Source: Streptomyces adelaidensis
GTDB lineage: Bacteria > Actinomycetota > Actinomycetes > Streptomycetales > Streptomycetaceae
DNA length: 64,000 nucleotides
Assembly (NCBI RefSeq): GCF_016598475.1
Contig: NZ_JAEMUX010000018.1
Location: forward strand, 60,122-124,121
Reading direction: 5' to 3'
The translations under genes and the position numbers were made by a program. Positions 1-7,423 of this stretch are shown one piece after another; the first letter of the stretch is position 1, and every line of letters starts with the position of its first letter. The notes under the pieces were generated by a model, which did no database searches, was not told where the DNA came from, and saw only the letters and a list, made by a program, of their open reading frames with translations.

Positions 1-774
1 TCCGCCTTCGCGCCGGCCGCCGGGCTCCTCACGGGACTGCAGGGCGCTGCGGGACTTCACGAGTTCGTCGACCTCGGGGGGCCGCTGGCCGTCGGTGCCC
101 AGGATCCCGGTGACCCGCTCGACCACCTGGCGCTTGACCGAGCGGGGGGCGGAGCGCAGCAGCAGGGCTCCGGCCACGGTGACCAGGCCCATCGCGTAGA
201 GGATCACGAAGATCGGCTTGGCTTCGCGACCCGCGTAGAGTCCGTGCACCAATGCGAAACACCAGGCCGGGTAGGCCATCATGTGCATCGCCCGCCAGCG
301 GGCCGCGACCGGTGCGGGAGAGGCGAAGTTGCTGCGCAGGGCACCGGTGATGGCGACGAAGACCATCATGGATCCGGCGGTCGCGCCGAAGCCGATGAGC
401 GCACCCGAGCCCGTCACCCCGAGGGCGAAGGGGAACAGGGCGATCGCGGAGACATGCGCCAGCGCCAACTTGACCGTGACATGCAGGACGAGGAACGCCA
501 CGGAGGCGATCGCTGTCGTCCGGTGGACGGCCTGGCCGATGATCCGCTGACGTGTGTTGAGGAGGGTGCGGTCCTGGGCGACGAGACCCCAGAGCACCGA
601 GACGGTCAGTGAGACGAGCGACAGGACGCCCGCGCCGAAGTCGAGGAACTCACGGTAGACGTCACCTCCGACCAGCACACTTACAGGTATCAGCAGCAGA
701 GCGGCAGCCGTGGCTATCCCATAGGCCGAGCGGCCTGTCTGGGGCAGCGAGCTGTTACTGCGACGAGGGTTCAT
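1..774 (-). CDS. membrane protein with ferric-reductase/b-type cytochrome-like transmembrane domain (3' end outside window)
   Basis: The reading frame opens at the ATG at 774 (GGAG with 7-nt spacing upstream on the minus strand) and runs 258 codons off the window without a stop, so the C-terminus is missing. The translation has about six hydrophobic segments. Histidines sit in or beside them (VLHVTVK, MHMMAYPAW, LVHGLYAG), the pattern of the ferric reductase-like/cytochrome b transmembrane family that binds heme in the membrane. The visible C-terminal part is hydrophilic and charged. Electron-transfer partners are not visible, so the substrate is unknown. It is divergent from leuS; the shared upstream region holds an AT-rich palindrome that could regulate it. 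Confidence 0.7.
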   Translation of the reverse strand, partial: MNPRRSNSSLPQTGRSAYGIATAAALLLIPVSVLVGGDVYREFLDFGAGVLSLVSLTVSVLWGLVAQDRTLLNTRQRIIGQAVHRTTAIASVAFLVLHVTVKLALAHVSAIALFPFALGVTGSGALIGFGATAGSMMVFVAITGALRSNFASPAPVAARWRAMHMMAYPAWCFALVHGLYAGREAKPIFVILYAMGLVTVAGALLLRSAPRSVKRQVVERVTGILGTDGQRPPEVDELVKSRSALQSREEPGGRREGG

Positions 775-927
775 GGGGGCAACTCCGAACAGTTCGGGAA
801 AGCGGTCCCGTCGTCGAACTGTAAGTGGTGCCAAACCGAGCGGTACGAGGTTTCAGTTATTGCGTCGTTATCAAGGGGCAATCTCACGTCGACGATGTCC
901 CTTAGAGGTTGTTACGCGAAGTAAGAT

Positions 928-942
928 TTGAATATTATTCAA
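928..942. promoter_or_regulatory. AT-rich 7-1-7 palindrome, candidate operator
   Basis: TTGAATA-T-TATTCAA is a perfect inverted repeat with a one-base centre, inside an AT-rich patch (about 915-950) that contrasts sharply with the surrounding high-GC DNA. The 7-1-7 layout resembles Fur-family operators, but the bases do not match a Streptomyces site I know. It lies in the divergent region between the membrane cytochrome-like gene and leuS. A regulatory role is inference. Confidence 0.4.
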
Positions 943-1044
943 CTTTTTTGGCCGGAACCTGTGGCTGACATGCCGCCGGTTTCTGTCTATCGGTGGCCCG
1001 TAACCTCGTCGCGGCGGCTGTGGGGGCTGCGGTACTCTGAGCCC

Positions 1045-1083
1045 ATGCGTGCCGTACGCCTTCTGCTTAGCGAGCCGCGCTGA
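1045..1083 (+). CDS. leuS leader peptide (12 aa, Leu-Leu-Leu)
   Basis: A 12-codon ORF, MRAVRLLLSEPR, ends with TGA 127 nt before the leuS ATG. Its three consecutive Leu codons (CTT CTG CTT) lie directly upstream of two hairpins, the second with a T-run. This is the classic arrangement of a transcription attenuator reading leucyl-tRNA charging. A TACTCT hexamer at 1033-1038 could be a -10 box, which would make the leader mRNA nearly leaderless (inference). Comparative studies have predicted attenuators upstream of leuS in some Streptomyces, which supports the call. Confidence 0.75.
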   Translation: MRAVRLLLSEPR

Positions 1084-1089
1084 TCAGTC

Positions 1090-1154
1090 CCGACCGCCGA
1101 TGAACGGCGTGGTCGGAATCGGCGCGGCGTCCCCTCCTGTGCGAGGGGATTTTT
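1090..1154 (+). promoter_or_regulatory. leuS transcription attenuator (pause stem plus intrinsic terminator)
   Basis: Just after the leader stop, CCGACC-GCCG (1090-1099) can pair with CGGC-gt-GGTCGG (1105-1116). Then TCCCCTC (1130-1136) and GAGGGGA (1143-1149) form a perfect 7-bp stem around a 6-nt loop, followed by TTTTT (1150-1154). The T-run is unusual for this genome and marks a true rho-independent terminator. Stalling of the leader at Leu codons would favour read-through into leuS. Confidence 0.7.
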
Positions 1155-1209
1155 CGTTTCCTGGACGACACAGCCGCTGGCAGAGACGATCGATGGAGCT
1201 TTGAGGATC

Positions 1210-4080
1210 ATGAGCGAGACGAACCCCGCTGCCGCCGAGGTGGCCGCGCCGCACCGCTACACGGCTGTCGTCGCGGGCGAGATCGAGGCACGCTGGCAGG
1301 ACTTCTGGGACGCCGAGGGCACCTACGCCGCCCCCAACCCGAGCGGCGACCTGGCGGGCGACGCCGAACTGGCCGCCAAGCCCAAGAAGTTCATCATGGA
1401 CATGTTCCCGTACCCGTCCGGCACGGGCCTGCACGTCGGCCACCCCCTGGGCTACATCGCCACCGACGTCTTCGCCCGCTACCAGCGCATGACCGGCCAC
1501 AACGTCCTGCACACGCTGGGCTTCGACGCCTTCGGCCTGCCCGCCGAGCAGCACGCCGTGGCCACCGGCGAGCACCCCCGGGTCACCACCGAAGCGGCCA
1601 TCAACAACATGAGGTCCCAGCTGCGCCGGCTGGGCCTGGGCCACGACAAGCGCCGGTCCTTCGCCACGATCGACCCGGACTACTACAAGTGGACCCAGTG
1701 GATCTTCCTGCAGATCTTCAACTCCTGGTACGACGGCGAGGCGAACAAGGCCCGTCCGATCGCCGAGCTGATCGCCCAGTTCGAGTCCGGTGAGCGCGCG
1801 GTGCCCGGCGGGGGCTCGTGGAGCGCGCTGAGCGCCGCCGAACGCGCCGACGTGCTGGGCGACCACCGCCTGGCGTACGCCTCCGACGCGCCGGTCAACT
1901 GGTGCCCCGGCCTGGGCACCGTGCTGGCCAACGAGGAGGTCACCGCCGACGGCCGCTCCGAGCGCGGCAACTTCCCCGTCTTCAAGGCCAAGCTGCGCCA
2001 GTGGAACATGCGCATCACCGCGTACGCCGACCGGCTGCTGGACGACCTGAACGAGCTGGACTGGCCCGAGGCCATCAAGCTGCAGCAGCGCAACTGGATC
2101 GGCCGCTCCGAGGGCGCCCGCGTCGACTTCCCCATCGACGGGGAGCGCATCACGGTCTTCACCACCCGCCCCGACACCCTGTTCGGCGCGACCTACATGG
2201 TGCTGGCCCCCGAGCACCCGCTGGTCGACAAGTTCACCCCGGATGCCTGGCCCGAGGGCACCCACGACGTGTGGACCGGCGGCCACGCGACCCCGGCCGA
2301 CGCCGTCACCGCCTACCGCGCCCAGGCCACCTCGAAGTCCGACGTCGAGCGGCAGGCCGAGGCCAAGGACAAGACCGGCGTCTTCATCGGCTCGTACGCG
2401 ACCAACCCGGTCAACGGCGAGCGGATCCCCGTCTTCATCGCCGACTACGTCCTGATGGGCTACGGCACCGGCGCGATCATGGCCGTCCCGGCCGGTGACC
2501 AGCGCGACTTCGAGTTCGCGCGCGCCTTCGAGCTGCCGATCCGCTGCGTCGTCGAGCCGACGGACGGCCGCGGCACGGACACCTCCATCTGGGAGGACGC
2601 CTTCGGGTCGTACGACGCGAAGGTCGTCAACTCCGCCGGTGAGGGTGTCTCCCTGGACGGCCTGGGCGTCGTCGAGGCCAAGGCGCGCATCACCGAGTGG
2701 CTGGAGCGCACGGGCATCGGCGAGGGCACGGTCAACTTCCGGCTGCGTGACTGGCTGTTCAGCCGCCAGCGCTACTGGGGCGAGCCCTTCCCGATCGTCT
2801 ACGACGAGGACGGCGCCGCGCACGCGCTGCCCGAGTCGATGCTGCCGCTGGAACTGCCCGAGGTCGAGGACTACTCGCCGCGCACCTTCGAGCCGGACGA
2901 CGCCGACACCCAGCCCGAGACGCCGCTGTCGCGGAACGCGGACTGGGTGAACGTCACGCTGGACCTGGGCGACGGCCGCGGCCCCCGCCCGTACCGCCGT
3001 GAGACCAACACCATGCCCAACTGGGCCGGTTCCTGCTGGTACGAGCTGCGCTACCTGGACCCGCACAACTCCGAGAAGCTGGTCGACCCACAGATCGAGC
3101 AGTACTGGATGGGCCCGCGCGAGGGGCAGCCGCACGGCGGTGTCGACCTGTACGTCGGTGGCGCCGAGCACGCCGTGCTGCACCTGCTGTACGCGCGCTT
3201 CTGGTCCAAGGTCCTGTTCGACCTGGGCCATGTCTCGTCGGCCGAGCCGTTCCACAGGCTGTTCAACCAGGGCATGATCCAGGCCTTCGTCTACCGCGAC
3301 AGCCGTGGCTTCGCGGTGCCGGCCACCGAGGTGGAGGAGCGCGACGGCGCGTACTACTACCAGGGCGAGAAGGTCAGCCGTCTGCTGGGCAAGATGGGCA
3401 AGTCCCTGAAGAACGCGGTCACTCCGGAGTCGATCTGCGAGGAGTACGGCGCCGACACGCTGCGTCTGTACGAGATGGCGATGGGCCCGCTGGACGTCTC
3501 CCGGCCGTGGGACACGCGCGCGGTCGTCGGCCAGTTCCGGCTGCTGCAGCGACTGTGGCGCAACGTCGTCGACGAGGCGAGCGGCGAGGTCACGGTCGTC
3601 GACGCCGAGCCCGCCGAGGACACCCTGCGGGCCCTGCACAAGGCCATCGAGGGCGTACGGCAGGACCTGGAGGGTATGCGGTTCAACACCGCGATCGCCA
3701 AGGTCACCGAGCTGAACAACCACCTGACCAAGGTGGGCGGCCCGGTGTCCCGCCCCGTCGCCGAGGCCCTGGTCCTGCTGGTCGCGCCCCTGGCCCCGCA
3801 CATCGCCGAGGAACTGTGGCGCAAGCTGGGGCACGGTGATTCGGTCGTGCACCAGGACTTCCCCGTCGCCGACCCCGCGTACGTCGTCGACGAGGCCGTC
3901 ACCTGCGTCGTCCAGATCAAGGGCAAGGTCAAGGCCCGTCTGGAGGTGTCGCCGGCCATCTCCGAGGCGGAGCTGGAGAAGGTGGCTCTGGCGGACGAGA
4001 AGGTGGTCGCCGCGCTGGCCGGGGCGGCGATCCGGAAGGTGATCGTGCGGGCGCCGAAGCTGGTCAATATCGTCACGTAG
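1210..4080 (+). CDS. leuS: leucyl-tRNA synthetase
   Basis: Charges tRNA-Leu in the cytoplasm. The 956-residue protein has the class I signature HVGHP near residue 75, the CP1 editing domain in the middle (TTRPDTLFG region), and KMGKS, a KMSKS-type loop, near residue 728. Length and sequence match actinobacterial LeuRS. I chose the ATG at 1210 because the family begins MSETNP; an in-frame TTG at 1201 is possible but poorly placed relative to GGAG at 1194-1197. Expression is probably controlled by the Leu leader and terminator just upstream. Confidence 0.97.
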   Translation: MSETNPAAAEVAAPHRYTAVVAGEIEARWQDFWDAEGTYAAPNPSGDLAGDAELAAKPKKFIMDMFPYPSGTGLHVGHPLGYIATDVFARYQRMTGHNVLHTLGFDAFGLPAEQHAVATGEHPRVTTEAAINNMRSQLRRLGLGHDKRRSFATIDPDYYKWTQWIFLQIFNSWYDGEANKARPIAELIAQFESGERAVPGGGSWSALSAAERADVLGDHRLAYASDAPVNWCPGLGTVLANEEVTADGRSERGNFPVFKAKLRQWNMRITAYADRLLDDLNELDWPEAIKLQQRNWIGRSEGARVDFPIDGERITVFTTRPDTLFGATYMVLAPEHPLVDKFTPDAWPEGTHDVWTGGHATPADAVTAYRAQATSKSDVERQAEAKDKTGVFIGSYATNPVNGERIPVFIADYVLMGYGTGAIMAVPAGDQRDFEFARAFELPIRCVVEPTDGRGTDTSIWEDAFGSYDAKVVNSAGEGVSLDGLGVVEAKARITEWLERTGIGEGTVNFRLRDWLFSRQRYWGEPFPIVYDEDGAAHALPESMLPLELPEVEDYSPRTFEPDDADTQPETPLSRNADWVNVTLDLGDGRGPRPYRRETNTMPNWAGSCWYELRYLDPHNSEKLVDPQIEQYWMGPREGQPHGGVDLYVGGAEHAVLHLLYARFWSKVLFDLGHVSSAEPFHRLFNQGMIQAFVYRDSRGFAVPATEVEERDGAYYYQGEKVSRLLGKMGKSLKNAVTPESICEEYGADTLRLYEMAMGPLDVSRPWDTRAVVGQFRLLQRLWRNVVDEASGEVTVVDAEPAEDTLRALHKAIEGVRQDLEGMRFNTAIAKVTELNNHLTKVGGPVSRPVAEALVLLVAPLAPHIAEELWRKLGHGDSVVHQDFPVADPAYVVDEAVTCVVQIKGKVKARLEVSPAISEAELEKVALADEKVVAALAGAAIRKVIVRAPKLVNIVT

Positions 4081-4198
4081 GTCTCGCGGGCCGGCCGGCC
4101 CGGCGCGGCCCGTCGCTGACCTGCGCGGTTCGGCTGTGGTCGGCCGCGCTTCGACGGTGGTTCGGCTGCGGTTCGGCTGTGGTTCGGGGGTGTCCCCT

Positions 4199-4241
4199 AC
4201 GGGCAGGTTCAGGGTTCCGGTGGAACTCGGGACCTGCCCGT
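4199..4241 (+). terminator. stem-loop downstream of leuS
   Basis: ACGGGCAGGT (4199-4208) and ACCTGCCCGT (4232-4241) form a 10-bp perfect stem with a 23-nt loop, followed by TGCGTTTAC. It lies about 120 nt after the leuS stop and before the next ribosome binding site. Degenerate ggttcggctg units precede it (about 4130-4190). Confidence 0.5.
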
Positions 4242-4302
4242 TGCGTTTACCGTTGAAGAGCGCGGCACCGTGTGCCGTGCTGGTCGGAGGAGGAACGCGC
4301 CC

Positions 4303-5094
4303 GTGGAAACCGTGATCGCAGTCGTCGCCCTGCTCTTCGTACTGCTCGTGGTGCTGGGCGCGTACGCCACGGTGAAGGCGGTCGGCGCGGCCAAGCGCGG
4401 CGTGGACCGTACGATCACCCAGGCCAAGCGGACCGTCGAGGACACCACCCTGCGGGCCAGAAGCCTCGCCCAGCCGGGCCCGGTGGGCCAACTGGCGGAT
4501 CTGCGGCTGAAGTTGCGCACCTCGATGCGGGCCACCCAGGAGGCGCTGCAGGCGGGTGTGGGCGAGGACGAGTCCCTGAAGGAGTCCCTGGCCCTCTTCG
4601 CGCAGCTCAGCAAGCACGGCCGGGAGCTGGACGACGAGCTCAAGCGCCTGGAGCCCGAGCCGGACCGCGCCAAGCTGGCCCGGCGGCTGCCCTCCCTGCG
4701 CGAGCGCACGGAGCGGATCGTCAAGTCCGCCGACTCACTGAGGTGGGCGGCGCACGACCGGGCCCGCAAGTTCGCCGAGGACGACCTGGACACGCTCAGC
4801 GCGCAGATCGACGTCGAGGCGGGCGCGCTGCGGCACTGGACGACGGAACCCGCGTCGGTCTGGCCCCAGGCGCCCAAGGCCGAGCCCACGCCGGTGTGGC
4901 CCGAGGCGCCGAAGCCGGAGGCCACGGCTTCCACCGGGCAGACCTGGCGGGAGACTCCCGGGGCCGGCAGTGGTGAGTCCCGCAGTGGTGAGTCCCGCAG
5001 TGGTGAGGAGCCGCCCAAACCCGCGATCACGCCGCCGAGCGCGCGGCCGACGTATCCGTGGCAGAAGAAGCCCCGGCCGGAGAACACGACTTGA
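4303..5094 (+). CDS. membrane-anchored coiled-coil hypothetical protein
   Basis: A 263-residue protein with one N-terminal membrane segment (residues about 2-24, rich in V/L/A) followed by a long charged helical region with heptad-like Leu/Ala spacing (about 30-185), so probably a membrane-tethered coiled coil. The C-terminal 80 residues are Pro/Glu-rich and disordered, with a WPQAPK/WPEAPK duplication and three SGESR/SGEE units from a 12-bp repeat near 4972-5007. The GTG at 4303 is chosen for the strong GGAGGAGG 9 nt upstream. I do not recognise a catalytic domain; similar proteins occur next to leuS in Streptomyces but have no assigned function. Confidence 0.8.
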   Translation: METVIAVVALLFVLLVVLGAYATVKAVGAAKRGVDRTITQAKRTVEDTTLRARSLAQPGPVGQLADLRLKLRTSMRATQEALQAGVGEDESLKESLALFAQLSKHGRELDDELKRLEPEPDRAKLARRLPSLRERTERIVKSADSLRWAAHDRARKFAEDDLDTLSAQIDVEAGALRHWTTEPASVWPQAPKAEPTPVWPEAPKPEATASTGQTWRETPGAGSGESRSGESRSGEEPPKPAITPPSARPTYPWQKKPRPENTT

Positions 5095-5202
5095 GCCGGT
5101 CGGCTCGTTCGGCGCCGTAGGCTCCGTCCGCCCGGGCTGTCCGGTCGCAGGTGGGAGGGGCCGGGCTGCCGTCGGTGGGACTGGGCGGGTAACCTCCAGC
5201 TC

Positions 5203-6048
5203 ATGTCCCGCCATGTCGCGATCGTCACCGATTCAACGGCCTACCTGCCGCCGCCGGCGATGGAGCGTCACGGCATCATCGCGGTGCCGTTGACCGTGGT
5301 CCTCGGCGACCAGGCGCTCGAAGAGGGCACCGAGATCTCGGCGCGTTCGCTGGCCCAGGCCCTGCAGAAGAGACGGTCCGTCACCACGTCCCGCCCCAGC
5401 CCTGATCTGTTCGCGGAGACCTATCGCAAGGTCGCGGAGTCGGGCGCCACGGGCATCGTCTCCCTCCATCTGTCCGCCGAGTTCTCGGGCACGTACGACG
5501 CGGCCGTGCTCGCCGCCCGAGAGGCACCCGTGCCGGTACGCGTGGTGGACACCGGGATGGTCGCGATGGCCCTCGGGTTCTGCGCCCTGGCCGCCGCCGA
5601 GTCCGCGGAGGCGGGCGGCACGGTGGACGAGGCCGTCACCGCCGCCGAGAAGCGGGCCGCGGGTACGTCCGCGTTCTTCTACGTCGACACCCTGGACTAT
5701 CTGCGCCGGGGCGGGCGGATCGGTGCGGCGCAGGCACTGTTCGGTTCCGCGCTGGCGGTCAAGCCGCTGCTGCAGTTGGACGGCGGCCGCATCGAGATGC
5801 TGGAGAAGGTCCGTACGGCCTCCAGAGCGATCGCCCGCCTTGAGGAGATCGTCGCCGAGCGGGCGGGCGGCGCGCCGGTCGACATCGCCGTCCATCACCT
5901 CGCCGCGCCCGAGCGGGCCTCGGCGCTCGCGGAACGGTTGCGGGAACGGGTGCCGGGGCTGGCCGATCTGCATGTGAGCGAGGTCGGGGCGGTGATCGGG
6001 GCGCATACGGGGCCCGGGTTGCTGGGGGCGGTTGTTTCGCCTCGGTGA
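5203..6048 (+). CDS. DegV family fatty-acid-binding protein
   Basis: A 281-residue protein that starts with the DegV hallmark of a strand plus TDSTAYLPP near the N-terminus and contains the conserved TSRPSP and FYVDTLDYLRRGGRI segments. DegV proteins bind a fatty acid between two domains; in Gram-positive bacteria FakB members present it to the kinase FakA. No FakA-like gene is nearby, so the kinase partner must be elsewhere. It is followed by a gap of about 120 nt and then the competence-type genes. Confidence 0.9.
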   Translation: MSRHVAIVTDSTAYLPPPAMERHGIIAVPLTVVLGDQALEEGTEISARSLAQALQKRRSVTTSRPSPDLFAETYRKVAESGATGIVSLHLSAEFSGTYDAAVLAAREAPVPVRVVDTGMVAMALGFCALAAAESAEAGGTVDEAVTAAEKRAAGTSAFFYVDTLDYLRRGGRIGAAQALFGSALAVKPLLQLDGGRIEMLEKVRTASRAIARLEEIVAERAGGAPVDIAVHHLAAPERASALAERLRERVPGLADLHVSEVGAVIGAHTGPGLLGAVVSPR

Positions 6049-6091
6049 GGGGCGAATGTTGCTGGGGCTGTCGCTCGTGTGGGTGACGGAG

Positions 6092-6100
6092 TTATCCACA
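6092..6100 (+). other. isolated DnaA-box-like 9-mer
   Basis: TTATCCACA matches the general bacterial DnaA box, just upstream of comEA. A second partial match (TAATCCAC) follows about 10 nt later. With no cluster of boxes and no origin genes around, this is not an origin; at most a DnaA-binding or chance site. Confidence 0.25.
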
Positions 6101-6169
6101 ACTGGGCAGTAATCCACGGGATCTGAGCAAGATCATCGCGAGTGCGCGGACTTGCCTGATCCTCGTCGC

Positions 6170-7423
6170 ATGGCACTTCGATCACGTTCGCGTACAGCGA
6201 CAGTCACCAGCGGCCCGGGCCGGGCCCCATCCTCCGACGGCCGCGCCCGGCACCGCTCTCGGCAGCCGAGGGGGAGGGCCGGGCGCCGCCACCAGGCGTC
6301 GGCGGAGACGCTCCGGCTGCGGGCCGAGGCGCTCTTCCCCGAGAGGGTTCGGGAGCGGCGGGAGCCGCAGGAGCCGCAGGATCTGGCGGAGCCCCGGGAG
6401 TCTGGGCATGGGCCGCCCGGGGCGCCCAGGGGTAGGACGGGGCTCGGGGGCGGGGTGGCCTGGGCGGATGCGGATGCGGATGCGGATGCGGCTGAGGCTG
6501 AGGCTGAGGTTGCGAGCGCTGATGATCGTGGTGCTCCGCGCGGGGGTGGTGCCGGTGAGCGTCGTGCTGTCGACGGCGGTGTGGATGACGGCCGCATGGG
6601 CGACGGCGGTGTGGGTGACGGCGGTGTGGGTGACGGCGGTGCGGTCGATCGCGGCGCGGGCGGCGCGTGGCGGGAGCGGGTGGGGCCGGCCGTGCGGGAG
6701 CGGTTGCCGTTGTGGTTGCAGGTGCGGTGCGGCATCGAGCGGAAGAGCGTGGTCGCGCTGAGCGTGGTGCTGGTCGTCGCGGCGGTGTTCGCGGCACAGC
6801 ACTTCTGGGCGGGCCGGACCCAGCCGGTGAGCGCGCCCGAGGTGGTGCGGGCGGGGGCCCCGGGGGCTCCGGGCGGTCCGGCGGCTTCGTTCGGCGAATC
6901 CGGTGGTGGGCAGGCGGGGGCGCCGGGTTCCTCGGGCGGGGCGATGCCTGCCACTGCCGGGCCCTCAATTGTGGTGGACGTCGGAGGGAAGGTGCGCAGA
7001 CCAGGCATCCAGCAGCTGCCGGCCGGTTCCCGGGTCGCCGACGCGTTGCGGGCGGCGGGCGGTGTGCGGCCAGGGGCGAACACCGACGGGCTCAACCGTG
7101 CCCGCCTCCTCGTCGACGGTGAACAGGTCCTGGTCGGCGGCCCGGCACCGGTGTCCGGTGCCGTACCCGGTGCGGGTGCGGGTGCGGGTGCGGGCGGCGG
7201 TGGCGTGGCCGGGGCCGGCGGAGCGCCCGCGGCCCCTGTCTCCCTCAATACGGCCACCGCGGATCAGTTGGACACCCTGCCCGGCGTCGGGCCTGTCCTC
7301 GCCCAGCACATCATCGACTACCGCGCCCAGCAGGGCGGCTTCCGCTCGGTCGACGAACTGCGCGAGGTGAACGGAATCGGCGACCGCCGTTTCGCCGATC
7401 TGCGGAATCTCGTACGGCCATGA
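6170..7423 (+). CDS. comEA: ComEA-type helix-hairpin-helix DNA-binding protein
   Basis: About 417 residues. The N-terminal third is charged and low-complexity, including an alternating D/A then E/A run near residues 98-115. One membrane segment follows near 192-212, then a beta-rich SLBB-type domain (about 265-325), a G/A linker, and a C-terminal double helix-hairpin-helix (LPGVGPVLAQHIIDY and VNGIGDRRF). In competent bacteria ComEA is the membrane DNA receptor that hands DNA to ComEC. The long N-terminus is much larger than in Bacillus ComEA. Its stop overlaps comEC (ATGA), so the two are translationally coupled. The ATG at 6170 is preferred over a TTG at 6152; neither has a clear ribosome binding site. 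Confidence 0.88.
   Translation: MALRSRSRTATVTSGPGRAPSSDGRARHRSRQPRGRAGRRHQASAETLRLRAEALFPERVRERREPQEPQDLAEPRESGHGPPGAPRGRTGLGGGVAWADADADADAAEAEAEVASADDRGAPRGGGAGERRAVDGGVDDGRMGDGGVGDGGVGDGGAVDRGAGGAWRERVGPAVRERLPLWLQVRCGIERKSVVALSVVLVVAAVFAAQHFWAGRTQPVSAPEVVRAGAPGAPGGPAASFGESGGGQAGAPGSSGGAMPATAGPSIVVDVGGKVRRPGIQQLPAGSRVADALRAAGGVRPGANTDGLNRARLLVDGEQVLVGGPAPVSGAVPGAGAGAGAGGGGVAGAGGAPAAPVSLNTATADQLDTLPGVGPVLAQHIIDYRAQQGGFRSVDELREVNGIGDRRFADLRNLVRP

Noticed and set aside
1084..4617. Very long minus-strand open frame (1177 codons) opposite leuS
   Set aside because: It is the mirror of high-GC leuS codons; the product is low-complexity R/G/D/L-rich with no domain, and leuS is unquestionable.
6092..6100. 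DnaA box as evidence for a replication origin
   Set aside because: It is one 9-mer without the box cluster, dnaA or dnaN genes expected at oriC.
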